Made by a program: the position numbers and the translations under genes
Source of the DNA: Nitrospirota bacterium
GTDB lineage: Bacteria > Nitrospirota > Thermodesulfovibrionia > Thermodesulfovibrionales > Magnetobacteriaceae
Direction of reading: 5' to 3'
DNA length: 18,896 nucleotides
Assembly: GCA_015233485.1 (NCBI GenBank)
Contig: JADFXO010000039.1
Coordinates: 1 to 18,896 of the forward strand
Notes under the pieces: generated by a model
Told to the model about the DNA's origin: nothing
Seen by the model: only the letters and a program-made list of their open reading frames with translations
Database searches by the model: none
Shown: positions 7,260 to 14,666 of the stretch, piece by piece
Position numbering within the stretch: position 1 is the first letter of the stretch
Layout of the letters: each line of letters begins with the position of its first letter

Positions 7260-7846
7260 TCAAAATAAATCTCCTTCCATCAGATGGAAAGGCGAAAAAA
7301 AGAAAAAAACCCCCCGCTGCGATACCTGTCCTGTACGCGGCAATCGTATTGGTGCTGGTGGTCTCATTAGGAGGGGCGGGCTTCGGGTATAAGATTTTGT
7401 CAAACAAGCTGGGCATGATGCAAAAGGAGAAGGCTGAGAAGGCCAAGCAACTTGAGGCATTGAAAAATAAGACGAAAGATGTCGAGGCCCTTGAGAAGAA
7501 AATCAAGGAGATTGCCGATAATAAAAAGGTGATAGAACAGTTGATAGCCAACCAAAGCACCCCCGTCAAGGTTCTTGATGAAATAAGTAAACTCCTGCCG
7601 GATAATGTCTGGCTGACAAAGATGAGCATAAACGAACAAGGCCTGTCGTTAAGCGGCGCTGCCGAGAAAAACGACGATTTAGTCATATTCGTAAACAAAC
7701 TTAAGAGTTCAAAACTGTTTAATAACGTCTATCTGAGCAAATCCCAAAGCGGTTCTGTAAGTATGGGAGGCACGGGACGCGCGGACATGCCCGTGTATTA
7801 TTTTGATATGCAGATGAGCATAAATACAGTGGTTAAGGCGGCATAA
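7256..7846 (+). CDS. pilN: Type IV pilus inner-membrane protein PilN
   Basis: This 196-residue bitopic membrane protein opens with MIKINLLP, the conserved cytoplasmic motif that docks into PilM. A basic patch (KAKKRKKPP) is followed by one transmembrane segment (about 22-47), then a Lys/Glu-rich coiled coil (about 50-105) and a periplasmic ferredoxin-like domain (LPDNVWLTKMSINEQGLSLSG onward). PilN dimerises with PilO to form the alignment subcomplex. It overlaps pilM by four bases and pilO by one, as expected for stoichiometric partners. Confidence 0.95.
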   Translation: MIKINLLPSDGKAKKRKKPPAAIPVLYAAIVLVLVVSLGGAGFGYKILSNKLGMMQKEKAEKAKQLEALKNKTKDVEALEKKIKEIADNKKVIEQLIANQSTPVKVLDEISKLLPDNVWLTKMSINEQGLSLSGAAEKNDDLVIFVNKLKSSKLFNNVYLSKSQSGSVSMGGTGRADMPVYYFDMQMSINTVVKAA

Positions 7847-8442
7847 TGCTTGCGCTTCCAGACATAAATAAACTTCACCCCGGCCTTAAGGCATTGATAG
7901 CGTTTATGCCGGCCATCATAATAGCCATACCTTTTTATCTGGTAATATACAGCCCGACTGCCGAACAAATCGATAAGTTGAAAGTGGAACTCAAAAAGAC
8001 AGACGAAGATATAGCCACAGCAGAGAAAAGGGTGGCAAAGCTGCCTGGCCTGCAGGCACAGAAGAGATTGGCCGAACAGGAGTATAATACAATCAGGAGG
8101 CATCTGCCCGAAGAACACGAGATAACGAATCTTCTTAAGCAGGTATCTGACAATGCGATAAGTGCCGGATTGAAGGTGGATCTGTGGGAGCCGCAGCCAA
8201 GGAAAAACCATCCGAGCAATATACTTTATGAGATTCCCGTCAGGGTGCTGGTACAAGGCACATATCACAAACTTGGCGATTTCCTAAGCAGAATAACGGG
8301 GCTTGACAGGATAGTCAACACATCGAAAATCGATTTGAGCAACCCGCGGGTATCGGGCGACGAGGCTATTCTGTCAATAAGCCTTGGGGCCTCGACCTTT
8401 TCCGCCATCACTGAGGACAAGGGCAAAGGCCCGGGCAAGTAG
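7846..8442 (+). CDS. pilO: Type IV pilus inner-membrane protein PilO
   Basis: This 198-residue PilN-like partner has a short cytoplasmic N-terminus, one transmembrane helix (about 13-34, ALIAFMPAIIIAIPFYLVIY), a coiled coil (about 38-75) and a periplasmic domain containing HEITNLLKQVSDNAISAGL and the PVRVLVQGTYHKLGDFLSRITGLDRIV strand-helix typical of PilO. It links PilN to PilP in the periplasm. The start shares a base with the pilN stop (TAATG). Eight bases separate its stop from the first possible pilP start. Confidence 0.94.
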   Translation: MLALPDINKLHPGLKALIAFMPAIIIAIPFYLVIYSPTAEQIDKLKVELKKTDEDIATAEKRVAKLPGLQAQKRLAEQEYNTIRRHLPEEHEITNLLKQVSDNAISAGLKVDLWEPQPRKNHPSNILYEIPVRVLVQGTYHKLGDFLSRITGLDRIVNTSKIDLSNPRVSGDEAILSISLGASTFSAITEDKGKGPGK

Positions 8443-8478
8443 ATAGACAAATGATAGACAAATGTGATAGGCCAAATG
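8443..8478 (+). repeat. Tandem 11 bp repeat over the pilP start
   Basis: ATAGACAAATG is present twice head to tail (8443-8453 and 8454-8464), and a decayed third copy, ATAGGCCAAATG, follows at 8467-8478. Each copy ends in ATG, offset by 11 so the first two are in different frames. Only the first ATG (8451) and later ATGs such as 8496 are in the pilP frame. Confidence 0.85.
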
Positions 8479-9032
8479 ATATGGATTGCAGGGATATGAT
8501 GAGGATTTTATGCCTTTTAGCGGTGCTGTGCGTCTGTTGTCTTTCGGGCGTTTATCTGCCGGGTGAATGTGCGGCGTCTCCCCCCGGCCAGTCACCTCTG
8601 GCCGCGGCCGTCCCAATGGACAATGAGACGGCCGCGGCGTTAACGCCTCTTACAATAGAGCGGTACATCTATGAACCGAATGGAAGGAGAGACCCATTCT
8701 TGTCGCTGGTAGAGAGGAAAAAGAGGCTGTCGGCATCGGCATCGGTAAAACCGAACAGGCCGCCCCGCGCCCATTCACCGCTTGAGGAACCTGAACTAAA
8801 TGCTATAGTCTTAAAGGGGATCGTGGTAGATGCAAAGAAAAGATATGCCGTCGTAGAAATCGACGGGAAGACATACGTAATCAACGTGGGGACTTATGTG
8901 GGCAGAGAAGGCGGAAGGGTTGTCAAAATAAACAATGACAAATTAGTAGTAGAAACAATTACATATGACGACCTCGGCAAAGAGGACAAGTCTTTACATC
9001 CAATACCACTGAGGAAAGAGGGCCAAGAATGA
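8451..9032 (+). CDS. pilP: Type IV pilus assembly protein PilP
   Basis: PilP bridges the PilN/O inner-membrane complex to the PilQ secretin. The family signature is IYEPNGRRDPFLSLVE (about 70-85), the flexible region that binds PilN/O, followed by a compact beta domain (LKGIVVDAKKRYAVVEIDGKTYVINVGTYVGREGG...VVKINNDKLVVE). The N-terminus is uncertain. ATG 8451 gives 193 residues, while ATG 8496 gives 178 residues starting MMRILCLLAVLCVCCLSG, a cleaner signal peptide. No canonical lipobox is seen, although PilP is a lipoprotein in Gammaproteobacteria. Gene order and the RRDPF motif make the assignment firm. It overlaps the next gene by four bases. Confidence 0.92.
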   Translation: MIDKCDRPNDMDCRDMMRILCLLAVLCVCCLSGVYLPGECAASPPGQSPLAAAVPMDNETAAALTPLTIERYIYEPNGRRDPFLSLVERKKRLSASASVKPNRPPRAHSPLEEPELNAIVLKGIVVDAKKRYAVVEIDGKTYVINVGTYVGREGGRVVKINNDKLVVETITYDDLGKEDKSLHPIPLRKEGQE

Positions 9033-10612
9033 TTAATATGACAGAAATGACAAGAGCGACGAGAATAAAGGGATCGACAGCCACTATCTTATGTCTCGTT
9101 TATCTGTGCAGCTGCACCCCGGCAATTGAAACCACAAGAAATGCCCCGAATGCCCCGCAACAACAGGCAGACAACGCCATCATATCGACAGACCTTGCAA
9201 AGGAACCTGTAACAGCGGCGGCGGCCAAACCCTCCGTACCTGACAACTCTAAGGCAGCAACTGCCGGCGGCCAATATGAACAACAGACTGGCAATGCCAT
9301 CACATCAATAGAAGTGACAAATGAATTGGTAAACATAACGGCCTCTAAACCATTCGGGTACAAGATGGCAGACACCAAGGACTCATATACAAAGAGGATC
9401 GAGCTGTTTGACGTCTCCCCTGGCCGCTTTAAGGATATTATACTGCCGGGAAGCACAAAGGTGGCAGATATGAAGATAAAGTCGGCTGACAACCAGAGGG
9501 CAGGGTGTGTGGTAGTGTTGACTCTTGCCTCGGATGCCGGGATAAAGGATAAGTATGCCAATAACACCCTCACGCTGGCGTTTGATAAACCAGAGCCGGG
9601 CATGAATTCCGGGCAGCCCGTAGTCAGGCCTCCGCAAAATAAAGGACATCTGCCGGCGGGGAAAAGTGTAACGGGTGTCAGATTTGCCAAAGACGCGGAT
9701 AATGCGGCCAGAGTGGAGATAGAAGGAGACGGTTTGTTAACGCCGGACGTATCCACTCTCAACGGCAGGGTCGTCGTGGATTTACGGGGGGTAAAAATGG
9801 CGGCTGTGGCGCCGAAAGATGTTGCACCACCCGTCAGGGCAATACGGTGGGCGCAGTATAAGGACAAGGTTCGCATAGTGATGGATTTATCAGAAAACGC
9901 GCAATATAAGGTCGACGGCCAGGGCGAGAGGCTCGTTATCATAATAGGTGACGCTGCCGCGATGGCCCAAGCTGCTCCTGTGGAAAAAAAGACCTCTGCC
10001 GCGAAAGATAGGATTGCTACCCCTGAGGTCTCAACCGAAGACAAACCAGTGCCTTCTCCCACACCGCAGGCCAAACCTGACATTACGACGCAGGCCAGGC
10101 CTGATAATTCAAAGAAAAAAAACACTATCACGCTGAATTTCAATAACGTCGACATCCTTGCGGTTCTGAAACTCATAGCCTACGTAAGCGACTATAATAT
10201 AGTGGTTGACCCGCACGTAATCGGCAAGGTGACGATTCATGTCAAGGACATGCCATGGGACAAGGCCCTTGATTTAATCATGGAATCCACTAAATTAAAG
10301 AAACTTGTAGAAGGCGACGTAATTAAGATAGTCCCGGGTGATGCGCTTACGTCCACTGCTGACATCAAGTCCAGCCAGCCACCAATACATATAAATGACC
10401 TGACCATCATGTTCTCTGATGCCGGAGGTGAAATGAAGATTATAAAACGGGCAAACGTAGCGGCAGGCAGCGGCAGCATATGTTTGGATATAAATCCCGC
10501 GGACATACAACAGGCCATAATTCCCCACCCGGCAGTGACTCAAAAAGCCGCGACTCAAAAAAAGGCTGTCCACGCAAAGGTCTCTCATAAGAAAAAGGTT
10601 AATAGAAAATGA
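9029..10612 (+). CDS. PilQ paralogue without the secretin pore (AMIN-AMIN-STN lipoprotein)
   Basis: This 527-residue protein lies between pilP and pilQ. It has a signal peptide with a near-lipobox at LCSC29, suggesting an outer-membrane lipoprotein. Two AMIN (peptidoglycan-binding) domains follow (about 90-180 and 211-310), then a Pro-rich linker and an STN/N0 domain (about 365-438: NTITLNFNNVDILAVLKLIAYVSDYNIVVDP). The second AMIN and the STN align visibly with PilQ (for example VVDPHVIGKVTIHVKDMPW against VVDPTVQGQITMQVKDAPW), so the genes are tandem paralogues. It has no N1 or secretin domain. Instead it ends in ~90 unfamiliar residues with a Lys-rich tail. The start overlaps the pilP stop (ATGA), with AGAGGG at a good distance. 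A role in anchoring or assembling PilQ is inference. Confidence 0.88.
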   Translation: MINMTEMTRATRIKGSTATILCLVYLCSCTPAIETTRNAPNAPQQQADNAIISTDLAKEPVTAAAAKPSVPDNSKAATAGGQYEQQTGNAITSIEVTNELVNITASKPFGYKMADTKDSYTKRIELFDVSPGRFKDIILPGSTKVADMKIKSADNQRAGCVVVLTLASDAGIKDKYANNTLTLAFDKPEPGMNSGQPVVRPPQNKGHLPAGKSVTGVRFAKDADNAARVEIEGDGLLTPDVSTLNGRVVVDLRGVKMAAVAPKDVAPPVRAIRWAQYKDKVRIVMDLSENAQYKVDGQGERLVIIIGDAAAMAQAAPVEKKTSAAKDRIATPEVSTEDKPVPSPTPQAKPDITTQARPDNSKKKNTITLNFNNVDILAVLKLIAYVSDYNIVVDPHVIGKVTIHVKDMPWDKALDLIMESTKLKKLVEGDVIKIVPGDALTSTADIKSSQPPIHINDLTIMFSDAGGEMKIIKRANVAAGSGSICLDINPADIQQAIIPHPAVTQKAATQKKAVHAKVSHKKKVNRK

Positions 10613-10650
10613 TAATGCCTATTAAGTTAACTCCGGCAGAGGGTTTTTTT

Positions 10651-10841
10651 CTGGATTCCTGCTTTCGCAGGAATGACAGGCCTATGTGTTCGTCTGTTCT
10701 GTCATGCCCGTCCTATGTGTCTGTCTTGTCTCGTTTGTTGTGTCGTAATATCGTTGGTAGTACTCCACCTCTGTTGCCGTCCTATCTATCTGTCTTGTCT
10801 CGTCTGTTGTGTCTGTCATTCCTGCGAAAGCAGGAATCCAG
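10651..10841. mobile_element. MITE-like inverted-repeat element
   Basis: A perfect 29 bp sequence at 10651-10679 recurs as its reverse complement at 10813-10841, enclosing a 191 bp element. Each end is itself a hairpin: ATTCCTGC, loop TTTC (or GAAA), GCAGGAAT. A second, outer pair, TAACTCCG (10628-10635) and CGGAGTTA (10854-10861), may extend the symmetry. It encodes no transposase. Elements built on hairpins of this type (translating as FLRKQESS) are widespread dispersed repeats, probably mobilised in trans. It fills the 309 bp gap between the PilQ paralogue and pilQ, which otherwise holds only the pilQ leader. Confidence 0.88.
10710..10813 (+). repeat. Direct repeats inside the MITE-like element
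   Basis: A 35 bp pyrimidine-rich unit at 10710-10744 recurs at 10779-10813 with 32 of 35 identities, a period of 69 bp. Part of it (CCTATGTGT) is also present at 10681-10689, so the core of the element appears to have grown by internal duplication. Confidence 0.8.
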
Positions 10842-10851
10842 TTTTCTTTTT
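10818..10851 (+). terminator. Terminator-like hairpin at the right arm of the element
   Basis: On the plus strand the right arm folds as ATTCCTGC with GCAGGAAT closed by a GAAA tetraloop (10818-10837). After four bases comes TTTTCTTTTT (10842-10851). The gap between stem and T-tract makes it a weak intrinsic terminator at best, but it sits directly upstream of pilQ and could lower read-through from pilMNOP. Confidence 0.35.
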
Positions 10852-10921
10852 AACGGAGTTACCTACTCAGACATTAAAATTATTTACTTCATAAAGGGCA
10901 GTCTCCCCCGGAGGAAAGGTT

Positions 10922-13369
10922 ATGATCAAAACAGGTAACATACCTGCTTTATTTTTGTTGGCCGTATTATTGATTTCAGGATGCGTGACCACAAACACCA
11001 CAATGGGCGACGAACCCGTGCGCGCCGTATCTGAAAACGTGTTGACGGAGGTCAGCGTTGATGACTATTCGCTGAAAATCACGGCAGCCGAGAACTTTGA
11101 ATATTCCTTTTCGAGAACTGCCGACCCGTTTAAGGTGTTTATTGAACTAAAAGGGGTCAGCCAGGGGCTTTTTACAGAGCGAATCGTCCCTAAAAAAGAT
11201 GGCATAAGCGAAGTTGCGTTTATAAATAAGACAGTGCCCGTAAAGGAAACCCTTGTTGAGATAACCTTGACCGCCCCTCTGGATGTCGTCCATTCTCTTA
11301 ACGGCAACGTGCTGACAATTAACGTCAAAAGGTTAGATGATACCCTGGCCAGCCCGCAACAGCCACAGGCCGCCCAGGATGGAGACGAATTTGTAATGCC
11401 GGAGACCGAAACTGCGGAAAACGCCCCTGTCCCAACTGCGGGAAAAGCCTCTGCCCCATTCAACTCTGACGCAAGGGGCATAACAGGGCTGACATTTAAA
11501 AAAGAAGACGGCGCCATAAACGTAGTAATACAGGGCGACGGCGCTATGAAGCCGAATTTCACAAAGCTGAGAGAGACATTGCTTCTGGACATACCCGGTG
11601 TGCGCTTATCGGCAGTTATGCCTACTGATTTACTCCCCCCGGTAAAGGGACTCAAATGGGAGGAAAGGCCCTCAGGAATACGAATAATTATGACGCTGGA
11701 TAAAGACGCCTCATCGAAGGTATTGACCGTAGGCGACACGGTGATAGTGTCTTTGACGACGACGGAGTTGGCAGCGGCGGCAGCGAAAAAAACGGCCGGC
11801 ATAGATGCCAGGCGTAAGGCTGCCGTTTCAGAAGGCAAAAAAGCGGACGCGAAGTCCCCCCCTAAGGGCAAACTTCCCCCCCCACCGTGTGATGCCTCCC
11901 TTCCACGAACAGCACCCAACTCCTGCCCCTTGGCGCCATCAGCTGATAACACGGCAGATGCAAAGTCGCCGGCTGCCGATATAACGGGCGTTCTCTGCGG
12001 TAAACCCGTACCCTGCGGTACGAACAACAAGCTGCTCAGCCTGGATTTTCAAAGCGCGGGCATAGTGTCGGTTTTCAAGGTGCTGGCAGAGGAAAGTGGA
12101 TGCAACTTGGTTGTCGACCCCACTGTTCAGGGGCAAATAACCATGCAGGTGAAGGACGCGCCGTGGTTCCAGATAGTCGACCTGATACTGAAGATTCACT
12201 CTCTGGGCTGTGACATCACCGGAAATATAATAAGAATCGCCCCCACCAAAAAACTTGATGATGAGAGGGCAGAAGAACTAAAAAGGGTGAAGGACAATGG
12301 GGAAATGAAAACTACGCAAGAACAGTTGGAACCCCTTGTAACCAGAATATTCAGAATCAGTTACGCAACGGTCGATGAAATTAAGGCCATTCTCACTTCA
12401 ACGCCATCGGCCACACCTACCTCCTCCATGCCCCCTGCTGCCGCCACTGCGCCTGCCTCTGGTTCATCGTCCGGGCTACTATCTCCACGAGGAACGATGA
12501 CAGTCGATAAAAGGACAAGCTCCATTATTGTGGTAGATATACCGCGCGTCATGGACAATATAGACAAAATGATCAGGCAATTAGACAAGCCGCCGCAGCA
12601 GGTGTTGATAGAGGCAAGAATAGTGGAGGTTTCAAAGGGCGTCAATGACAGTCTCGGCATAAACTGGGGCATACTGTCGTATGATAAGTCGGCTGCCAGC
12701 AGTGGGCACACCAGCGGACTTGGCATTGGCGGCACCATGGGTTCTCTGGCGGGTAATTCATATCTGGGTACTTTACCTACGGTATTATCCAGCGCAGGTA
12801 CAGACGGCATAGCGCTTGGTTTTATGAATGCCGCCAAGACGGCCGGGCTGGACTTAAAACTTCAGGCGTTGGAACAGACCAATGAGGGGAAAGTCCTCAC
12901 AAACCCTCGCCTTCTGACGTTGAATCTACAGAAGGCCACCATATCTCAGGGTCAGAGCATTCCGTATCCGCAGATGAACGCGCAGGGTGAAATCTCGGCA
13001 GCCTTTAAAGACGTAACGATAAAAATAGACGTTACGCCGCAGATTACCCCCGACAATTCGGTTCTATTGCTGCTAAGCATCAACAAGGAGGACTTCTTAC
13101 AATCAGTTACAATCGGAGGCAGCTCAGCCCCTCAAACAACAAAGATTGCGGAAGATACAAAGGTGTTGATAAAAGACGGCGAAACTCTGGTCTTGGGCGG
13201 TGTTTTTGCAACGAAGGAGACGAAGGGTGACGAGGGTCTTCCCTTTCTGAAAGATATACCTATACTGGGATGGTTGTTTAGGACCAATAGCTATTCACTA
13301 ACAGCTAACGAGTATTTGATCTTCATAACACCGAGGATTGTAAACAGAGAGGCGGAGGAACCTTCGTAG
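10922..13369 (+). CDS. pilQ: Type IV pilus secretin PilQ
   Basis: PilQ forms the outer-membrane channel through which the pilus passes. The 815-residue protein has a lipoprotein signal (LISGC, Cys21), two AMIN domains (about 44-136 and 186-280), a linker with Cys323, Cys335, Cys359 and Cys365, an STN/N0 domain (about 372-440), an N1 domain (about 455-555, with a Ser/Thr/Pro/Ala-rich insertion), and the secretin domain. Secretin hallmarks are VLIEARIVEVSKGVNDSLGINWG, NEGKVLTNPRLLT, ITVTPQ-type strand VTPQITPDNSVLL, and LVLGGVF...LPFLKDIPILGWLFR. GGAGG (10910-10914) sits seven bases before the ATG. It closes the pil operon and is followed by a strong terminator. A MITE-like element separates it from the upstream pil genes. 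Confidence 0.97.
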   Translation: MIKTGNIPALFLLAVLLISGCVTTNTTMGDEPVRAVSENVLTEVSVDDYSLKITAAENFEYSFSRTADPFKVFIELKGVSQGLFTERIVPKKDGISEVAFINKTVPVKETLVEITLTAPLDVVHSLNGNVLTINVKRLDDTLASPQQPQAAQDGDEFVMPETETAENAPVPTAGKASAPFNSDARGITGLTFKKEDGAINVVIQGDGAMKPNFTKLRETLLLDIPGVRLSAVMPTDLLPPVKGLKWEERPSGIRIIMTLDKDASSKVLTVGDTVIVSLTTTELAAAAAKKTAGIDARRKAAVSEGKKADAKSPPKGKLPPPPCDASLPRTAPNSCPLAPSADNTADAKSPAADITGVLCGKPVPCGTNNKLLSLDFQSAGIVSVFKVLAEESGCNLVVDPTVQGQITMQVKDAPWFQIVDLILKIHSLGCDITGNIIRIAPTKKLDDERAEELKRVKDNGEMKTTQEQLEPLVTRIFRISYATVDEIKAILTSTPSATPTSSMPPAAATAPASGSSSGLLSPRGTMTVDKRTSSIIVVDIPRVMDNIDKMIRQLDKPPQQVLIEARIVEVSKGVNDSLGINWGILSYDKSAASSGHTSGLGIGGTMGSLAGNSYLGTLPTVLSSAGTDGIALGFMNAAKTAGLDLKLQALEQTNEGKVLTNPRLLTLNLQKATISQGQSIPYPQMNAQGEISAAFKDVTIKIDVTPQITPDNSVLLLLSINKEDFLQSVTIGGSSAPQTTKIAEDTKVLIKDGETLVLGGVFATKETKGDEGLPFLKDIPILGWLFRTNSYSLTANEYLIFITPRIVNREAEEPS

Positions 13370-13396
13370 GATATATTTGGTTATAAATCTATTTCT

Positions 13397-13426
13397 AAAG
13401 GGGAGGCAGTGAACTCCCCTTTTTTT
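13397..13426 (+). terminator. Intrinsic terminator after pilQ
   Basis: GGGGAG (13400-13405) pairs with CTCCCC (13414-13419) across an eight-base loop. The stem is extended by AAA-TTT and runs straight into seven Ts (13420-13426). It lies 28 bases after the pilQ stop and ends 11 bases before the aroC ATG, so aroC must have a promoter of its own or rely on read-through. Confidence 0.88.
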
Positions 13427-13437
13427 AGCGAGGAAAT

Positions 13438-14649
13438 ATGTCAGGCATAAAAATAATAACCGCCGGAGAGTCACACGGGCAGGCACTCGTTGGCATTGTG
13501 GAAGGGCTGCCCTCCAATATGCCCCTTTCTCAGGAGGACATAGACAAAGAACTCGTGCGCAGGCAAATGGGTTACGGCAGGGGCGGCAGGATGGCGATAG
13601 AGACCGACAAGGCGGAAATCCTCTCCGGCGTCAGATGGGGAAAGACACTGGGAAGCCCGATTGCCATAAAGATTACAAACAAGGACTGGGCCAACTGGTC
13701 AAAGGGAATGTCCCTCTCATCAGAAGATGAAGGCTCAATCGATGTGGTAACCAGACCGAGGCCCGGGCACGCAGATCTTGCCGGAGTGGCTAAATATAAT
13801 TTTAAGGACATAAGGAACATACTTGAACGCGCCTCAGCCCGCGAAACTACGACAAGGGTAGCACTTGGGGCGGTTTGCAAGAGATTTTTACAAGAATTCG
13901 ACATCTTCATAGGCAGTTTTGTAACTTCCATAGGAAATGTCCAAATCGGCACGTTGCCTAATGCGTTAGAAGGCGGCGAACTCATCAAATTATCCAAAAT
14001 GGCCGAGGAACCAGACCTCGATAACTTTATCGTGCGTACGCCCTATGAGCATGACAAGCGGAAGATGATTAACGCAATCGGCGAGGCAATATGTACCGGC
14101 GACACGCTTGGTGGAACGTTCATAGTGTTTTCGACGAATGTCCCCGTAGGTTTAGGCTCACACATCCAGTGGGACAAAAAACTCGACGGCAGATTAGCGC
14201 AGGCCATCATGAGCATTCAGGCCGTCAAGGGCGTTGAAACAGGCATAGGTTTTCATGCCGCCACACTAAACGGCTCACAGGTTATGGACGAGATATTCTA
14301 TGAAAAACCTAAAACGCCGCAATTTGGCTTTTACCGAAAGACTAACAACATGGGCGGCATAGAGGGCGGTATGAGTAACGGGATGCCCATAGTGCTGCGT
14401 GCCGCAATGAAACCAATTCCAACACTGAGAAAAAAACCCCTGAAATCAGTCGATTTACTATCAAAGACAGCAATTGAGGCCGCCTATGAGCGCTCTGATG
14501 TATGCGCCGTGCCTTCGTGTTCGGTCATTGCCGAGGCCATGACGGCAGTCGTCCTTGCCGATGTCTTTTTGGATAAATTCGGCGGCGACGCCATTGACGA
14601 AACAAAGGCCAACTATTATAATTATATGAGATATTTATCGGACATATAA
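13438..14649 (+). CDS. aroC: Chorismate synthase
   Basis: This FMN-dependent enzyme converts EPSP to chorismate, the last step of the shikimate pathway. Signatures visible in the 403-residue protein are GESHGQALVGIVEGLPSNM near the N-terminus, RQMGYGRGGRMAIETDKAEILSGVRWGKTLGSPI, RPRPGHADLAGVAKYNFKDIRNILERASARETTTRVALGA, and GGIEGGMSNGMPIVLRAAMKPIPT. These cover the flavin- and substrate-binding sites. Length is slightly above the ~360-390 typical of many bacteria. The ATG follows GAGGAAAT at 13430-13437. It heads an aroC-aroK-aroB group; the stop is followed after 17 bases by aroK. Confidence 0.98.
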   Translation: MSGIKIITAGESHGQALVGIVEGLPSNMPLSQEDIDKELVRRQMGYGRGGRMAIETDKAEILSGVRWGKTLGSPIAIKITNKDWANWSKGMSLSSEDEGSIDVVTRPRPGHADLAGVAKYNFKDIRNILERASARETTTRVALGAVCKRFLQEFDIFIGSFVTSIGNVQIGTLPNALEGGELIKLSKMAEEPDLDNFIVRTPYEHDKRKMINAIGEAICTGDTLGGTFIVFSTNVPVGLGSHIQWDKKLDGRLAQAIMSIQAVKGVETGIGFHAATLNGSQVMDEIFYEKPKTPQFGFYRKTNNMGGIEGGMSNGMPIVLRAAMKPIPTLRKKPLKSVDLLSKTAIEAAYERSDVCAVPSCSVIAEAMTAVVLADVFLDKFGGDAIDETKANYYNYMRYLSDI

Positions 14650-14666
14650 ATGAAGGTAAAAACTAA

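Noticed and set aside
9100..10176. A 358-codon minus-strand open frame opposite the PilQ paralogue
   Set aside because: It is antisense to a gene with clear AMIN and STN domains. Its translation is low-complexity (Ser/Ala/Val/Leu rich) without motifs, a by-product of codon usage.
10903..10914. CTCC-CCC-GGAG stem that might hide the pilQ ribosome site
   Set aside because: Only four pairs with a three-base loop; too weak to support a regulatory claim.
10609..10938. A 109-codon plus-strand open frame between the PilQ paralogue and pilQ
   Set aside because: It is read straight through the inverted-repeat element (LDSCFRRNDR at one end and FLRKQESS at the other are translations of the hairpin arms). 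It has no ribosome site and overlaps both flanking genes, so it is not a gene.
11065..12030. A 321-codon minus-strand open frame opposite pilQ
   Set aside because: It is antisense to the AMIN region of pilQ. No ribosome site or recognisable domain was seen.
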